Shown here one piece after another: positions 5,901 through 13,545 of a stretch of DNA of 19,811 nucleotides; the stretch's first letter is position 1, and every line of letters starts with the position of its first letter. Below the pieces are notes generated by a model. It searched no databases. It was given only the letters and a program-made list of their open reading frames with translations, and was not told where the DNA came from. The position numbers were made by a program, and so were the translations under genes. This DNA is from CAYPTI01 sp964413525 [NCBI: uncultured bacterium] (GTDB lineage Bacteria; T1Sed10-126), in NCBI GenBank assembly GCA_964413525.1, contig CAYPTI010000001.1:4220-24030 (forward strand). The letters run 5' to 3'.

Positions 5901-7901
5901 TGCAGTCCCCGGCCCGTCCAGCGGGCGGTGCGGTTGATCCGGGAACACCTGGAGGAAGACCGACTCGTGATCCTGGTGGGCCTGTTCCCCCAGGTCACCC
6001 GAACCTACCGGCGGTTCCTGGACGACCACGGACGGCAGTCCGGGGACCGGCTGAACCGGATCGTCGTGATCGCCGGTCTACGGCGACTCCAGTTCTTGCG
6101 CCACTCCTACCCCTTCGAGGCGGAATTCACCCGCCCGTTCCACCGGATCATCCGCCAGTACCGTCAGGAGGAGGGCATCGAACACGACCTCTGCATGATC
6201 CCGTTCTTCGAGTTCGAAAAACACTACGCCCCGGGGGAGGAGGCGCCGGTCCGGATCCGGGAACTGGAAAAAGCCTCCGAACTGGAGGAATTCACGGTCC
6301 CCGAATCCGTCCGGGAGGAAGGGGTTCGCTACCGGCACTGGAAGCGGAACCAGCCTCCCTTCGCCATCGATGAACTGGAACGGGAACGGTTCCGAAGAAT
6401 TTTGCTGTCCCGGTTCACCAACCGGGACGTGCTTCACTTTTACAACCAGACCATCGACGATCGACCCACCGTTCAGCAGGCCCTGAAGGAAGGACTCGGC
6501 GCCCTGCGGGAGAACCCGAATTACCTGTCCGAACGGCGGTCCCGGTACCAGCTGCACGAACTGGTCCGGTCCCTCAGTCAGATCCACTTCTTCGGCAGCG
6601 AGGAACCCAGGGCCGTGGAGCGGATTCGATCCCTCCTCAACCGGGAGGCCGACGGCGATCTGCTCCCCCAGACCCTGGACCTCCTGCGTTCCTACGGAGC
6701 CGACCTGAATTTCTTCCAGAATACCCTGGGGCTGGCGGCGGAGATCCTCACCCGGCTGACCGAGCCGCTGGACGTCGACCTGCCGGCCCTGATCTTCACC
6801 ACCGTGGCCAGCGGGATCTTCAGCCAGGACGAGGACATCAAGGACTACCTGCTGTCCCCCGAGGACATCTCCTACAACCGGTCCGTCCGGCGGCGGGTGA
6901 TCTCCCACAGCGTGCCGATCGTGGAGATGGTCCAGGAGACCGAGGCCTTCCAGTCACTCTCCCCCGAACGGCAGAAACGCGTCACCGGTCTGCTCGAGGG
7001 AGCCGAACCCCCGGTGGAGTACGGGCTCGTCCAGACCGCCCTGTACCTGGCCTTCTACATCGACCGGAGCCGGGTCGAAAACTGGGAACGGGGGCGCCAC
7101 ATCATCCGGCGGCGGGACATCCTGAGCCTGCTACCTCCGCTGGAGGAAATGCTTCCCCGGCACATCTCGGAACAGGCCAGCCGGGCGGTCATCGAACGGA
7201 CCGAAGATCTCGTCCGCACCGAAGGAACCGGCCTGTTCAACCGGCTGTCCCGTCCAAGCTACGCCTACATCTACCTCTACAACGCCCTCTCCCTGGCCTC
7301 GGATTTGCGCTACGGACTGTTCCAGGGGGGACAGAATTCCCTCCAGAACATCCGGCTGCTGTTCGGGGTGGAACGGACCAACCTCCTGCTGGAGGGGATT
7401 TATGACTCGGACGTCTCGGTTCGGGAGGCGGTGAAGATCTGTCGAAAGCTCCGGCCGCTCGCCGCCGCCCTGCGGCATCACCCCGAGAACCCCGACAGCC
7501 TGACTTTCCTGAACGTGGAACGACCCGGCACCTGGCACCTGGCCCTGGACCGGGAGACCCCCGCCTCCCACTACCTCCTGGTGGGGGATTTCGTCAATTC
7601 GGTGAAGTTCTGGCGCAACCTGAAGGAGAATCAACCCGAGGAAACGGACCGCTGCTACGTCCTGGTCGGTCCGGACTATCCCCTCCTGATCAAGGAGACC
7701 TCCCTGGCCTACACGGACTACCTCCGGCAGCAGGTGGGGACCTTCCGCTCCGATCAACAACCGGTGGGTCGGTACATGCTGATGCCGGCCCGGGCCCTGC
7801 TGGAGGAGGCTCCTCCGCCGCCCGAACCGGTGCTGCTGTCCTACCGGAACAAACCGGCCGGGCTGTTCATCAACGCCTGGCTGACGTTGTTTGATCTGTA
7901 A
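2925..7901 (+). CDS. PI3/4-kinase-like plus tandem HD-GYP-like module protein
   Basis: This is a 1658-residue soluble-looking protein with no signal peptide or membrane segment. Residues ~110-400 resemble a PI3/4-kinase-type domain: VVLKP (Lys172) as nucleotide lysine, ILEYVSG (219-224) as hinge, YDRKPDQML (Asp280) as catalytic loop and HIDFG (300-304) as the metal loop. The usual Asn of the catalytic loop is Gln285. Residues ~456-600 are unrecognised. Residues ~620-1100 form module 1: a helical block, an HD-GYP-like domain with candidate ligands His721/His724, His756-Asp757, His788, His822-His823 and Asp844, and an alpha/beta domain (LVILVGLF, IVVIAG). Residues ~1165-1630 repeat this module, but HD is replaced (TVASG), HHH is replaced (GAE) and only His1328 remains. 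A kinase joined to a cyclic-dinucleotide-type hydrolase is inference; substrate unknown. The ATG lacks a visible ribosome site; a second in-frame ATG lies at 2937. Divergent from the flp-nlpD-rpoS operon. Confidence 0.75.
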   Translation: MTTPMEQLRSLPDGPEQQPLLSYLRGFRNPEAVAREVLTLMDLDDPYVAPPDQFYADPGDYRFETWEYYVNARSIHESDEGRLLCLPPGSNRFQTYRDVAPTIINDQIETNFPHLQTELANRPNLLFPGVFYPQEINLLNMEMISLHHGTNYVVRADLDLEGREQPQTVVLKPAPMGVEAIVTSMLDELNRRMPAELRGDVGPIRVPSIVSVGDRYGILEYVSGDNGVELLPDGIQTGSIHRLKANEYPDELDLSRQGLLDLAGEFAKQAAVAYYLRQYDRKPDQMLFHARGNGRYEVTHIDFGRAVKKNFALPWKRYYATDRAPLLFEDHQIPYFEAAACMIFLPHFIPRELAGDVPAYEGVLRDRMEDAFVRLATFFRNNHHVIEQHLQYLVGEKTQFDPKEVENQNIQPEDVEEVSRALRSLEPSPEDVFQTALNLCRRERDGTTPTESVEPDGDLYRRLARPGGARRRLASTATEPHPYRLLDYKRGGSIEYDRNNQVLTLRSGTQPQTVLDRLEEYYSPQLAEFIRSFGTLPAGVVVKVLPDGRSEVRYPEGGVRKDIQFPEDALREVRQVAGGFAAPAHVREFIEQFHRRRRVEPDADLMEQETERQTIVFDYELEGREILQCYQKTLDTDRSREAFQEVIDQILSNDDYLADKDPYKSINNLVAGAAHKYGFLRPLGAEDEPDGHDLGDLYGRVFQLYNEELPTEHFPDQPSHHILHARCMLKLGEYYGDRMDITGARRSLLRAAILLHDLNLLDAEFCQLLSEPNGRLDRRILETYLKQHNLLTVENLRQLQDDGRLPLPGSLDNETLRDLLEHHHRPDHLTDQNDRLPQILHVVDTLAVFADQTRPAHWNRGYLRFRDLGPQWLHAQRDRDLIDEPVHRIGQELFEDGAEDMIREIDQEAGLFSVFHNGVELAGSLNQGLDPQNPGLLEELRRRHGATTVDRIWNRVLRSFLPVEDKLRLIRRMDDLAPLFERHELEEYAFINCSPRPVQRAVRLIREHLEEDRLVILVGLFPQVTRTYRRFLDDHGRQSGDRLNRIVVIAGLRRLQFLRHSYPFEAEFTRPFHRIIRQYRQEEGIEHDLCMIPFFEFEKHYAPGEEAPVRIRELEKASELEEFTVPESVREEGVRYRHWKRNQPPFAIDELERERFRRILLSRFTNRDVLHFYNQTIDDRPTVQQALKEGLGALRENPNYLSERRSRYQLHELVRSLSQIHFFGSEEPRAVERIRSLLNREADGDLLPQTLDLLRSYGADLNFFQNTLGLAAEILTRLTEPLDVDLPALIFTTVASGIFSQDEDIKDYLLSPEDISYNRSVRRRVISHSVPIVEMVQETEAFQSLSPERQKRVTGLLEGAEPPVEYGLVQTALYLAFYIDRSRVENWERGRHIIRRRDILSLLPPLEEMLPRHISEQASRAVIERTEDLVRTEGTGLFNRLSRPSYAYIYLYNALSLASDLRYGLFQGGQNSLQNIRLLFGVERTNLLLEGIYDSDVSVREAVKICRKLRPLAAALRHHPENPDSLTFLNVERPGTWHLALDRETPASHYLLVGDFVNSVKFWRNLKENQPEETDRCYVLVGPDYPLLIKETSLAYTDYLRQQVGTFRSDQQPVGRYMLMPARALLEEAPPPPEPVLLSYRNKPAGLFINAWLTLFDL

Positions 7902-7905
7902 ATAC

Positions 7906-7937
7906 AGTCAGTAGTCCGTGGTCGAAGGTCGGTAGTC
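7906..7937. repeat. Short degenerate tandem repeat rich in GTAGTC/GTGGTC units
   Basis: Immediately after the stop of the large gene, the sequence runs through related 6-8 nt units: AGTC, AGTAGTC, CGTGGTC, GAAGGTC, GGTAGTC. The units differ slightly, as in slipped or decayed tandem repeats. I recall similar GTAGTCCGTGGTC strings as dispersed intergenic repeats in other bacterial genomes, but could not check this. Confidence 0.4.
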
Positions 7938-8101
7938 AAAAAGACTCGAAAGAAGACGGAAGCAAATATCCGTCGAGGAGCATCAGGTCTCGGGTGAAAA
8001 ACTTTCAGTGAACAACGTAATTCAAAGCCCAAAAACAGGTGGACACAGCGCCAGAAAATTTCAAGAAAACAAAATTACACAACGGACGAGTATATGCATG
8101 G

Positions 8102-8125
8102 ATTGCAAGAGCGGAGTCTTGCAAT
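8102..8125. repeat. Perfect 9-bp stem palindrome with 6-nt loop
   Basis: ATTGCAAGA (8102-8110), loop GCGGAG, then TCTTGCAAT (8117-8125) form a perfect hairpin. It is followed by GACGAAAAC and not by a T tract, so it does not look like a classical terminator on either strand. The layout ATTGC-GAGCGGAG-GCAATGACG resembles widespread intergenic palindromes of the ATTGC...GCAATGACG type that I know from other bacteria; membership is inference. Confidence 0.5.
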
Positions 8126-8252
8126 GACGAAAACATGATGGGTTCCGAAAATTAATAGTGTAAGAACAAGAGACCATGGTTACCCGGCACTATGGAACCC
8201 CGGTCAAAATGTAAATCTTGGACGAACGGCGAGGGGATAGATGTCGGGATGG

Positions 8253-11200
8253 CTATCGATCTTCTCCGACAGTTTCTTCCACCAGGTCGGAGGCCAGGTC
8301 GTTCAAGTCGTCCAGATCCAGGCCGCCCATGGACTGACGGGGAACGGACCGGCCGGAAAATATCCGATCCTGCCGGGGGATCCAGGCATTGGGCAGATCG
8401 GATTCCTCCCGGAGAAGCCGGTGTACCTCCCGGGGAGACCGGTCGGATTCGGTGATCAGGACCAGTTCCTCCCCCTCCGGACCGGTGACTCCGGTCACCG
8501 CCGTCTCGGGCGGATCCCCGTCGTCCCCGCTCAGCAACGCCTCCGCCCGTTCCTCGACGGTTTGATGGGATATCATCTCGCCTCCCCGCTTGGTGAATCG
8601 CCGGTACCGTCCCACCACGTGGAGAAATCCGTCCTCGTCCAGCCGGCCGCGGTCCCCGGTGGACCACCACTTGCCCGGCGGAGATTCGTCCAGGTAGCCG
8701 ATCATTCGGTTCGGGCCGCGAGTCTCAATTTCCCCCGGTTGATCAAACGGCAGCGGTTCGCCCGTCTCCCGATCGACAATCCGGAGGGCCACGCCGGGCA
8801 ACGCCCGGCCCACCGATCCACGGCGAATCCCCTCCTGAACCCCTTCCCACATCTCGATGTCGGGAACGTTGACCGCAACCCCGGGCGTCATCTCCGTCAG
8901 TCCGTAACCGTTCAACAGCGGGGTCCCGACCCGGTCTTCAAACCGGTCGGCCAGCGGGTCCGGGAGCGGTTCGCTGCCGGTCAGCAGCCGATCCATGGAT
9001 TCAAACAGATCGGGTCCCTCCCGCTTCAGCAGCAGGTCGTAAAGGTCCGGGACCCCCACCATCACCTCGGCGCCGTTCCGCTCAATCAGCTCCCGGATCG
9101 AAGCCGTATCGGTGGGATCGTGGTGGTACAGGGCCCGGCAGTACCCAAGCGCCGGTCCCCAGACCCCGGCCACGTATCCAAACGAATGATAGAACGGCAA
9201 AAGCAGGACGGTCCGTACCCCGGGACCCAGGTCGAACACCCGCTGCAGACCCGAGAGGTTGGACAGCAGGTTGAGTCCGGAGACCCGAACCCCCTTCGGC
9301 TCCCCGGTCGTGCCGCTCGTGAACACCACGGTGTGTTCCTGTGTCGGATCGGAAAGTCCCCCCAACCTCCGGAGCAGCAGGCCGGTGGGAAGCAGACAAA
9401 GCCCGGCGGCACGTACGCGATCCGGCCAGCCGACCTCCCGCCGGATGTCGGTCAGGTCGATCACGTCCCGCTCAAGGTCAAAATCAAGCCGGTCCAGGAC
9501 CTCGGGCACGGTCACGATCCGATCGATTTGAGCCCGATCGAGGCAGGATTTAAATTCTCGTTCCGGCAACCGGGGGTTCAGGTTGACGGCCGACCGACCG
9601 GTCAGGTTCAGGGCCAGGTTGACGGTCATGGCCGGAACGGAGGGCGGCAGCATAACCCCTGCCCGCCGGCCGTCCCCGGCAAGCCGGTCGGAGAGCTTTT
9701 GAGCCAGGGCCACGGTGGAAATCAGCACGGATCCCCGCCGGGGACGTTCTCCAGTGAATCCGTCCCGGCCCACCGGTTCGTAAAACCGGCGCCGGAAGGT
9801 CCGGACAAACCGGACCAGCGGAGCGGGGCCGGACTCCAGCCGGGACCGCCGGGCACGGCCCTGGAGCACCTGGAGGTTCCGGTAGACCTCTTCTCTGGAT
9901 CGGGGAGGTTCAATCGGCTCCCCGAACCAGACGAAGACCGGTTGCAGCAGTTTCCGGGGCCATTTCCAGAGGATTGAACCCTTCGCGTAGGTCCACCATC
10001 GACCCCACAGGTTGTCGAGGTACACCGGGACCACCCGGATGTCGGAATTTTCAATGAACCGGCGGATCCCGGGACGGATCCCCAGCAGTTGACCGTTGCG
10101 GGAAATTTCCCCCTCGGGGAAAATCACCACCACTTCCCCGTTCTTGAGCTGGCGTTCCATCTCCTCCAGGGCGGCTCCGGTCTGCCGGGGACGGCGGGGA
10201 TCGATCGGAATGGTTTTCATAAACCGGAGACACCAGCCGAGGATCGGGACGTCGTGGTAGTGGCCGTGGATCACGTAGCGGGGGAGCCGGTGGAAGGCCA
10301 TCCCGATAAACCACCAGTCCAGGTAGGAGACGTGGTTGGAAAGGATCAGGGCTCCTTCCCCGGATCCGTTCTCCGCCTGCAAGCGATCAATTTCTCCCCG
10401 GAACCGCATCCGGTAGATGATTCTCCCGACCGCCACGAGCAAACAGCGGACGGCACGGCGGAAGAACTTCGGATGGGCGAAGGGCAACAGGACCGAAAGG
10501 AGGATGAGTCCCCAGCCCAATCCCGCCATGATCCCCCGGGCGCTCCAGCCGTAGGTCCCCACCAGGAGATAATACGACCCGGAGGAAAGGATCATGCCCG
10601 CGAACGTGAAGATGTTGGCCGTGGCCAGGACTTCCCCCTTGAGTTCGGGATCGGGATGCTCCTGGAGAGCGGTGAGCAGCGGGAGCAGGTACAACCCTCC
10701 AAAAACACCGCCGACAAACAGCAGGATCCCCGCGGAGGTGGCATCAACCGGGTTGGTCAGCAGAACGAGGCAGATCCCCATCCCGGCGGCACCGGGCAGA
10801 GCCAGTCCCACCTCGACGCCCTCTCCCGACCACCAGCCGGCCAGCAGACATCCGATCGCCATGCCCATCCCGGTGACCACCACCAGCAGGCTGGTGTCCC
10901 GGTAGCCAAGGGCCAGGGTGTCCATGCCGTAGACGTTTAAATTCAAGGTCAGGATCGTGCCGGCGAACCAGGCCAGGGCGAAGCCGAGCACGCAGACGAA
11001 GAGGAACCGGTCGGTGCCGATCCAGCGCATGTTGTCGGAGAAATGGCGGAACGGGTTCCAGTCGAAGGACCGGTCGGGATCGGCCGGGGCCAGCGGTTCA
11101 ATAAGGTAGGTGACGAGCCAGCCCACCACGGCCAGGACAAGGAGGATGGATGCGATGATCCAGCGCCGGTCCGCGTACCACTGGAGGAGGATCCCGGCCA

Positions 11201-11687
11201 TGGCGGTACCGAACATGATCGCAACGTAGGTGGTCATCTGGATGATTCCGTTGCCGGCCGAAAGCCGGTTTACCGGCAGAAGTTCGGGCAGAATGCCGTA
11301 CTTCGACGGACTGAAAAAACTGCTCTGGGTAGCCATCAACAAAAGGGAAACCAGGATTAGCGGAAGGCTATCGATCCAGATGCCCCAGCCGGCCAGGAGC
11401 ATGACGGCGATCTCGAAGGCCTTGCAGACCACGATGACGGTTCGTTTGCTGTAACGATCCGCCATTTGACCGGCCCAGACCGAAAAGAGCAAAAACGGCA
11501 TCGCGAACAGGGCCGTGGCGGCGGCCTGGCTCTCGTACCCGACCACTCCGCCGGAGTCCAGCGCTTCCGCCACCACCAGAAGGAGAAAGATTTGTTTCAG
11601 CGCGTTGTCGTTCAGGGCGGCCAGAAACTGAGCCAGGGTGAGGGAGGCAAAACTCCGATCCAGCAACACCTCGATGAACCGTTTCAT
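8253..11687 (-). CDS. aas: Fused lysophospholipid transporter / acyltransferase / acyl-ACP synthetase
   Basis: This 1144-residue inner-membrane protein combines the functions of E. coli LplT and Aas: import of lysophospholipids and their re-acylation. Residues 1-405 are an MFS/LplT-like transporter with many hydrophobic helices and the early FLAALNDNALKQ motif. Residues ~425-600 are a PlsC-type acyltransferase with NHVSYLD (His452, Asp457) and FPEG (523-526). Residues ~650-1144 are an adenylate-forming synthetase with TSGTTGEPKG (790-799), YGLTEM (928-933) and STGDRGRLDEDG. The lysine near the C-terminus that normally lies in a GK pair is absent: the stretch reads VPRQSMGGLD, with Gly1122 at the expected lysine position. 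Fusions of this length are known in several Gram-negative groups. The start ATG at 11687 has no strong ribosome site. A 70-nt gap separates it from the small membrane protein upstream, so the two are probably co-transcribed. Confidence 0.92.
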   Translation of the reverse strand: MKRFIEVLLDRSFASLTLAQFLAALNDNALKQIFLLLVVAEALDSGGVVGYESQAAATALFAMPFLLFSVWAGQMADRYSKRTVIVVCKAFEIAVMLLAGWGIWIDSLPLILVSLLLMATQSSFFSPSKYGILPELLPVNRLSAGNGIIQMTTYVAIMFGTAMAGILLQWYADRRWIIASILLVLAVVGWLVTYLIEPLAPADPDRSFDWNPFRHFSDNMRWIGTDRFLFVCVLGFALAWFAGTILTLNLNVYGMDTLALGYRDTSLLVVVTGMGMAIGCLLAGWWSGEGVEVGLALPGAAGMGICLVLLTNPVDATSAGILLFVGGVFGGLYLLPLLTALQEHPDPELKGEVLATANIFTFAGMILSSGSYYLLVGTYGWSARGIMAGLGWGLILLSVLLPFAHPKFFRRAVRCLLVAVGRIIYRMRFRGEIDRLQAENGSGEGALILSNHVSYLDWWFIGMAFHRLPRYVIHGHYHDVPILGWCLRFMKTIPIDPRRPRQTGAALEEMERQLKNGEVVVIFPEGEISRNGQLLGIRPGIRRFIENSDIRVVPVYLDNLWGRWWTYAKGSILWKWPRKLLQPVFVWFGEPIEPPRSREEVYRNLQVLQGRARRSRLESGPAPLVRFVRTFRRRFYEPVGRDGFTGERPRRGSVLISTVALAQKLSDRLAGDGRRAGVMLPPSVPAMTVNLALNLTGRSAVNLNPRLPEREFKSCLDRAQIDRIVTVPEVLDRLDFDLERDVIDLTDIRREVGWPDRVRAAGLCLLPTGLLLRRLGGLSDPTQEHTVVFTSGTTGEPKGVRVSGLNLLSNLSGLQRVFDLGPGVRTVLLLPFYHSFGYVAGVWGPALGYCRALYHHDPTDTASIRELIERNGAEVMVGVPDLYDLLLKREGPDLFESMDRLLTGSEPLPDPLADRFEDRVGTPLLNGYGLTEMTPGVAVNVPDIEMWEGVQEGIRRGSVGRALPGVALRIVDRETGEPLPFDQPGEIETRGPNRMIGYLDESPPGKWWSTGDRGRLDEDGFLHVVGRYRRFTKRGGEMISHQTVEERAEALLSGDDGDPPETAVTGVTGPEGEELVLITESDRSPREVHRLLREESDLPNAWIPRQDRIFSGRSVPRQSMGGLDLDDLNDLASDLVEETVGEDR

Positions 11688-11757
11688 CGAACGGGCACGT
11701 TACCCGCCAGACAGCCACCCTGCCCGGCCGGCGAAACGACCTCATCCCGGAACCGGT

Positions 11758-12105
11758 TCATTTGACGAGGGCGTCCTCCAGGGTCTGGTAGTACGCGAAG
11801 TACCCCCGGACCAGACCCCAGATCCCCACGGCGAGGATCGCCCCCGTGACCAGGGATTCCGGAGGGACGCTGACGCCGGCGACAAACTCCATCAGCCGGA
11901 ACAGGAAGGGACCGGTTTCAATCCCCGTTCCCGACCAGGCCACGGAGGGAGCCCCCACCGCGGCGAACAGTCCGACGACGTGGGAGGATACCGGCCTGCC
12001 CCGCTTGCGGGCCCGATCGAACACGTAACCGATGAACCCGGTGAAGAACGGAATCATGAACAGAACCGCCAGCAACAGACCGTGGAGGATGAGGGAGTCC
12101 CGCAT
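11758..12105 (-). CDS. Small multi-pass membrane protein of unknown function
   Basis: I do not recognise this 115-residue protein. It has hydrophobic stretches at about residues 6-28, 40-58 and 84-104, separated by a basic loop (DRARKRGRP) that by the positive-inside rule would face the cytoplasm. No catalytic motif is visible. The ATG at 12105 follows GGAG by 4 nt, a clear ribosome site. It lies 70 nt upstream of the fused transporter/acyltransferase gene on the same strand, which suggests one transcript and a possible role in membrane lipid handling, but that is only context. Confidence 0.75.
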   Translation of the reverse strand: MRDSLILHGLLLAVLFMIPFFTGFIGYVFDRARKRGRPVSSHVVGLFAAVGAPSVAWSGTGIETGPFLFRLMEFVAGVSVPPESLVTGAILAVGIWGLVRGYFAYYQTLEDALVK

Positions 12106-12302
12106 AACGCTCCATTCCTTTCAAACCGTTGGATGATGGTCCTCAGAGAATTGGAACCGTCCGCATCATTTAACCACATCGAGGGAATCGAGGCGAACGG
12201 CTCAGGGACCGCCGGGAAAATCAAAGCCGATGCCTACCGCCGATCAAAAGGATTTCCCCGTTGGGGCGACTCCTCCGAACGGGACCCCTTCGCCGGGAAT
12301 GG

Positions 12303-13238
12303 TCAAACGGGGGCCGGGTCGCCGGCCGAGGAATCCGCCGTCTCCAGGGCCGCCCGGTGGAGCAGGGCATGACGACGGGCCAGACGGTCCTCGTCCTTCT
12401 GGTACCCGCCCCCGATCACGGCTGCGACCGGGACGCCCCGGGAACGGAAGGAGTCGAGAACCCGTCGATCCCGTTCGAGCACTCCCCGATCGGTCAGGTT
12501 GAGGTGACCGAGCCGGTCCTCACGGTGGACGTCGACCCCGGCGTCGTAGAGCACCAGATCGTAGCCGTCCAGCGGACGCAGGTGATCCAGCGTCTCGGCG
12601 AGGGTATTAAGGTACCGTTCGTCGCCGGAACCCCGGGGTATCTCGACGTCCAGGTCGGAGGTGGCTTTGTCAAACGGATAATTTTCCTTCGTGTGAAGGG
12701 ATACGGTCGTCACGTCCTCCCGGCCGGCGAAAATACGGGCCGTTCCGTCCCCCTGGTGAACGTCACAGTCAAAAATCAAAACCCGGTCGACCGACGACCG
12801 GTCAAGGACCGTATCGGCCGCCACGGCCAGGTCGTTGAGGATGCAGAACCCGGCTCCTCCGTTCCGGCCCGCGTGGTGGGTTCCACCGGCGGTGCTGCAG
12901 GCCAGTCCCTTCTCAAGGGCCTGAAACACGGTCTCGACGGTGCCCCCGGCCGCCCTAAGAGTCCGACGGACCAGCCCTTGGCTCCAGGGCAGGCCGATGG
13001 TGCGCTCCTCGCGAGCGGAAAGACTCCCGGAAAGAAAACGGTTCACGTACGCCGGTTCGTGAACCCGGTGGAGGTCCCGACGGGAAACCGGAGTGGGACG
13101 GACAAAGGATTGATCCGGAACCATCCCCACGGCCTCGAGGTACTCGGCCAGCAGGCCGAATTTTCGCATGGGAAACCGGTGATCCGGCGGCAGTGGATTA
13201 ACGAATTCCGCATGGCTGACGAACGAGACGGAGGACAT
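12303..13238 (-). CDS. Histone deacetylase family (HDAC/AcuC-like) protein
   Basis: This 311-residue zinc amidohydrolase belongs to the HDAC/acetoin-utilisation superfamily, most like compact class IV-type members. The signature residues are present (numbered from the chosen start): STAGGTHHAGRNGGAGFC with the His-His pair at 121-122, FDCDVHQGDGTA with Asp159 and His161, YDAGVD with Asp232 as zinc ligands, and VIGGGY with the catalytic Tyr279. Substrates in bacteria include acetylated proteins and acetylated polyamines; which applies here cannot be told. The ATG at 13238 is preferred because the family fold begins just after it and GAGAGGA lies upstream at a long spacing; a GTG at 13289 would add 17 residues without a ribosome site. 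It is monocistronic or the first gene of its strand, divergent from the leader ORF at 13444. Confidence 0.9.
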   Translation of the reverse strand: MSSVSFVSHAEFVNPLPPDHRFPMRKFGLLAEYLEAVGMVPDQSFVRPTPVSRRDLHRVHEPAYVNRFLSGSLSAREERTIGLPWSQGLVRRTLRAAGGTVETVFQALEKGLACSTAGGTHHAGRNGGAGFCILNDLAVAADTVLDRSSVDRVLIFDCDVHQGDGTARIFAGREDVTTVSLHTKENYPFDKATSDLDVEIPRGSGDERYLNTLAETLDHLRPLDGYDLVLYDAGVDVHREDRLGHLNLTDRGVLERDRRVLDSFRSRGVPVAAVIGGGYQKDEDRLARRHALLHRAALETADSSAGDPAPV

Positions 13239-13443
13239 CTCCGGGACCGTCCTCTCCGAATTTAAACCCGTTTGAGGCCGTTTCCACACATAATTCGAAA
13301 CACAATCGGGTCCGTTTCCTACGTATTAAACCATTTGGTCGGGACGATGTTCCACGTGGTTCCCCGAACAACCTGATTCTCTCCGTGGCCGTGATAGGAT
13401 GTCCGTCTGGGAACCCCGCAATAACAACAAAGGAGCCGGCCCG

Positions 13444-13545
13444 ATGTCACCGCTGTATTCGATCCAGTCGAACCTCCCAATTTTCAACTGGAACGTTCAT
13501 CTCTGCCCGGGTGCAACCCGGGAGGACCGCAGGAACTCATCATGA
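13444..13545 (+). CDS. 33-residue leader ORF coupled to the downstream gene
   Basis: ATG 13444 follows a strong ribosome site, AAAGGAG (13429-13435), with 8-nt spacing. The frame has 33 codons and ends in TGA at 13543-13545, overlapping the start of the next gene as ATGA (13542-13545). The product begins MSPLYSIQSNLPIFNWNVHL and has no membrane segment or recognisable domain. The better ribosome site belongs to this ORF, whereas the next gene has a weaker AGGA. The sequence therefore suggests translational coupling or a regulatory upstream ORF. It is short enough to be chance; comparison with relatives would decide. Confidence 0.5.
   Translation: MSPLYSIQSNLPIFNWNVHLCPGATREDRRNSS
13506..13522 (+). 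repeat. GC-rich hairpin before the start of the 153-residue protein gene
   Basis: CCCGGGT and ACCCGGG form a perfect seven-pair stem with a GCA loop, inside the leader ORF and 19 nt before the ATG of the next gene. The stem lies directly before the AGGA purines that could serve as its ribosome site. A folded stem could limit initiation unless ribosomes translating the leader ORF open it. Confidence 0.5.

Larger units (their letters stand above)
7902..8252. other. Convergent intergenic region with repeat-like sequence
   Basis: This 351-nt gap separates the 3' ends of two large convergent genes. It is AT-richer than the genes and I see no supported coding frame. It holds the short GTC/AGTC-rich repeat at 7906-7937 and the perfect hairpin at 8102-8125, listed separately. 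No strong intrinsic terminator with a T tract is evident for either gene. Confidence 0.6.

Noticed and set aside
8241-9977. 578-codon open frame on the plus strand
   Set aside because: It is antisense to the acyltransferase/synthetase domains of the fused Aas gene, whose motifs are unambiguous. Long antisense frames are expected at this GC content.
13336-13370. CCACGTGG palindrome in TTCCACGTGGTTCC upstream of the leader ORF
   Set aside because: An 8-nt palindrome of this kind is expected by chance in GC-rich DNA; there is no second copy or clear promoter near it to suggest an operator.
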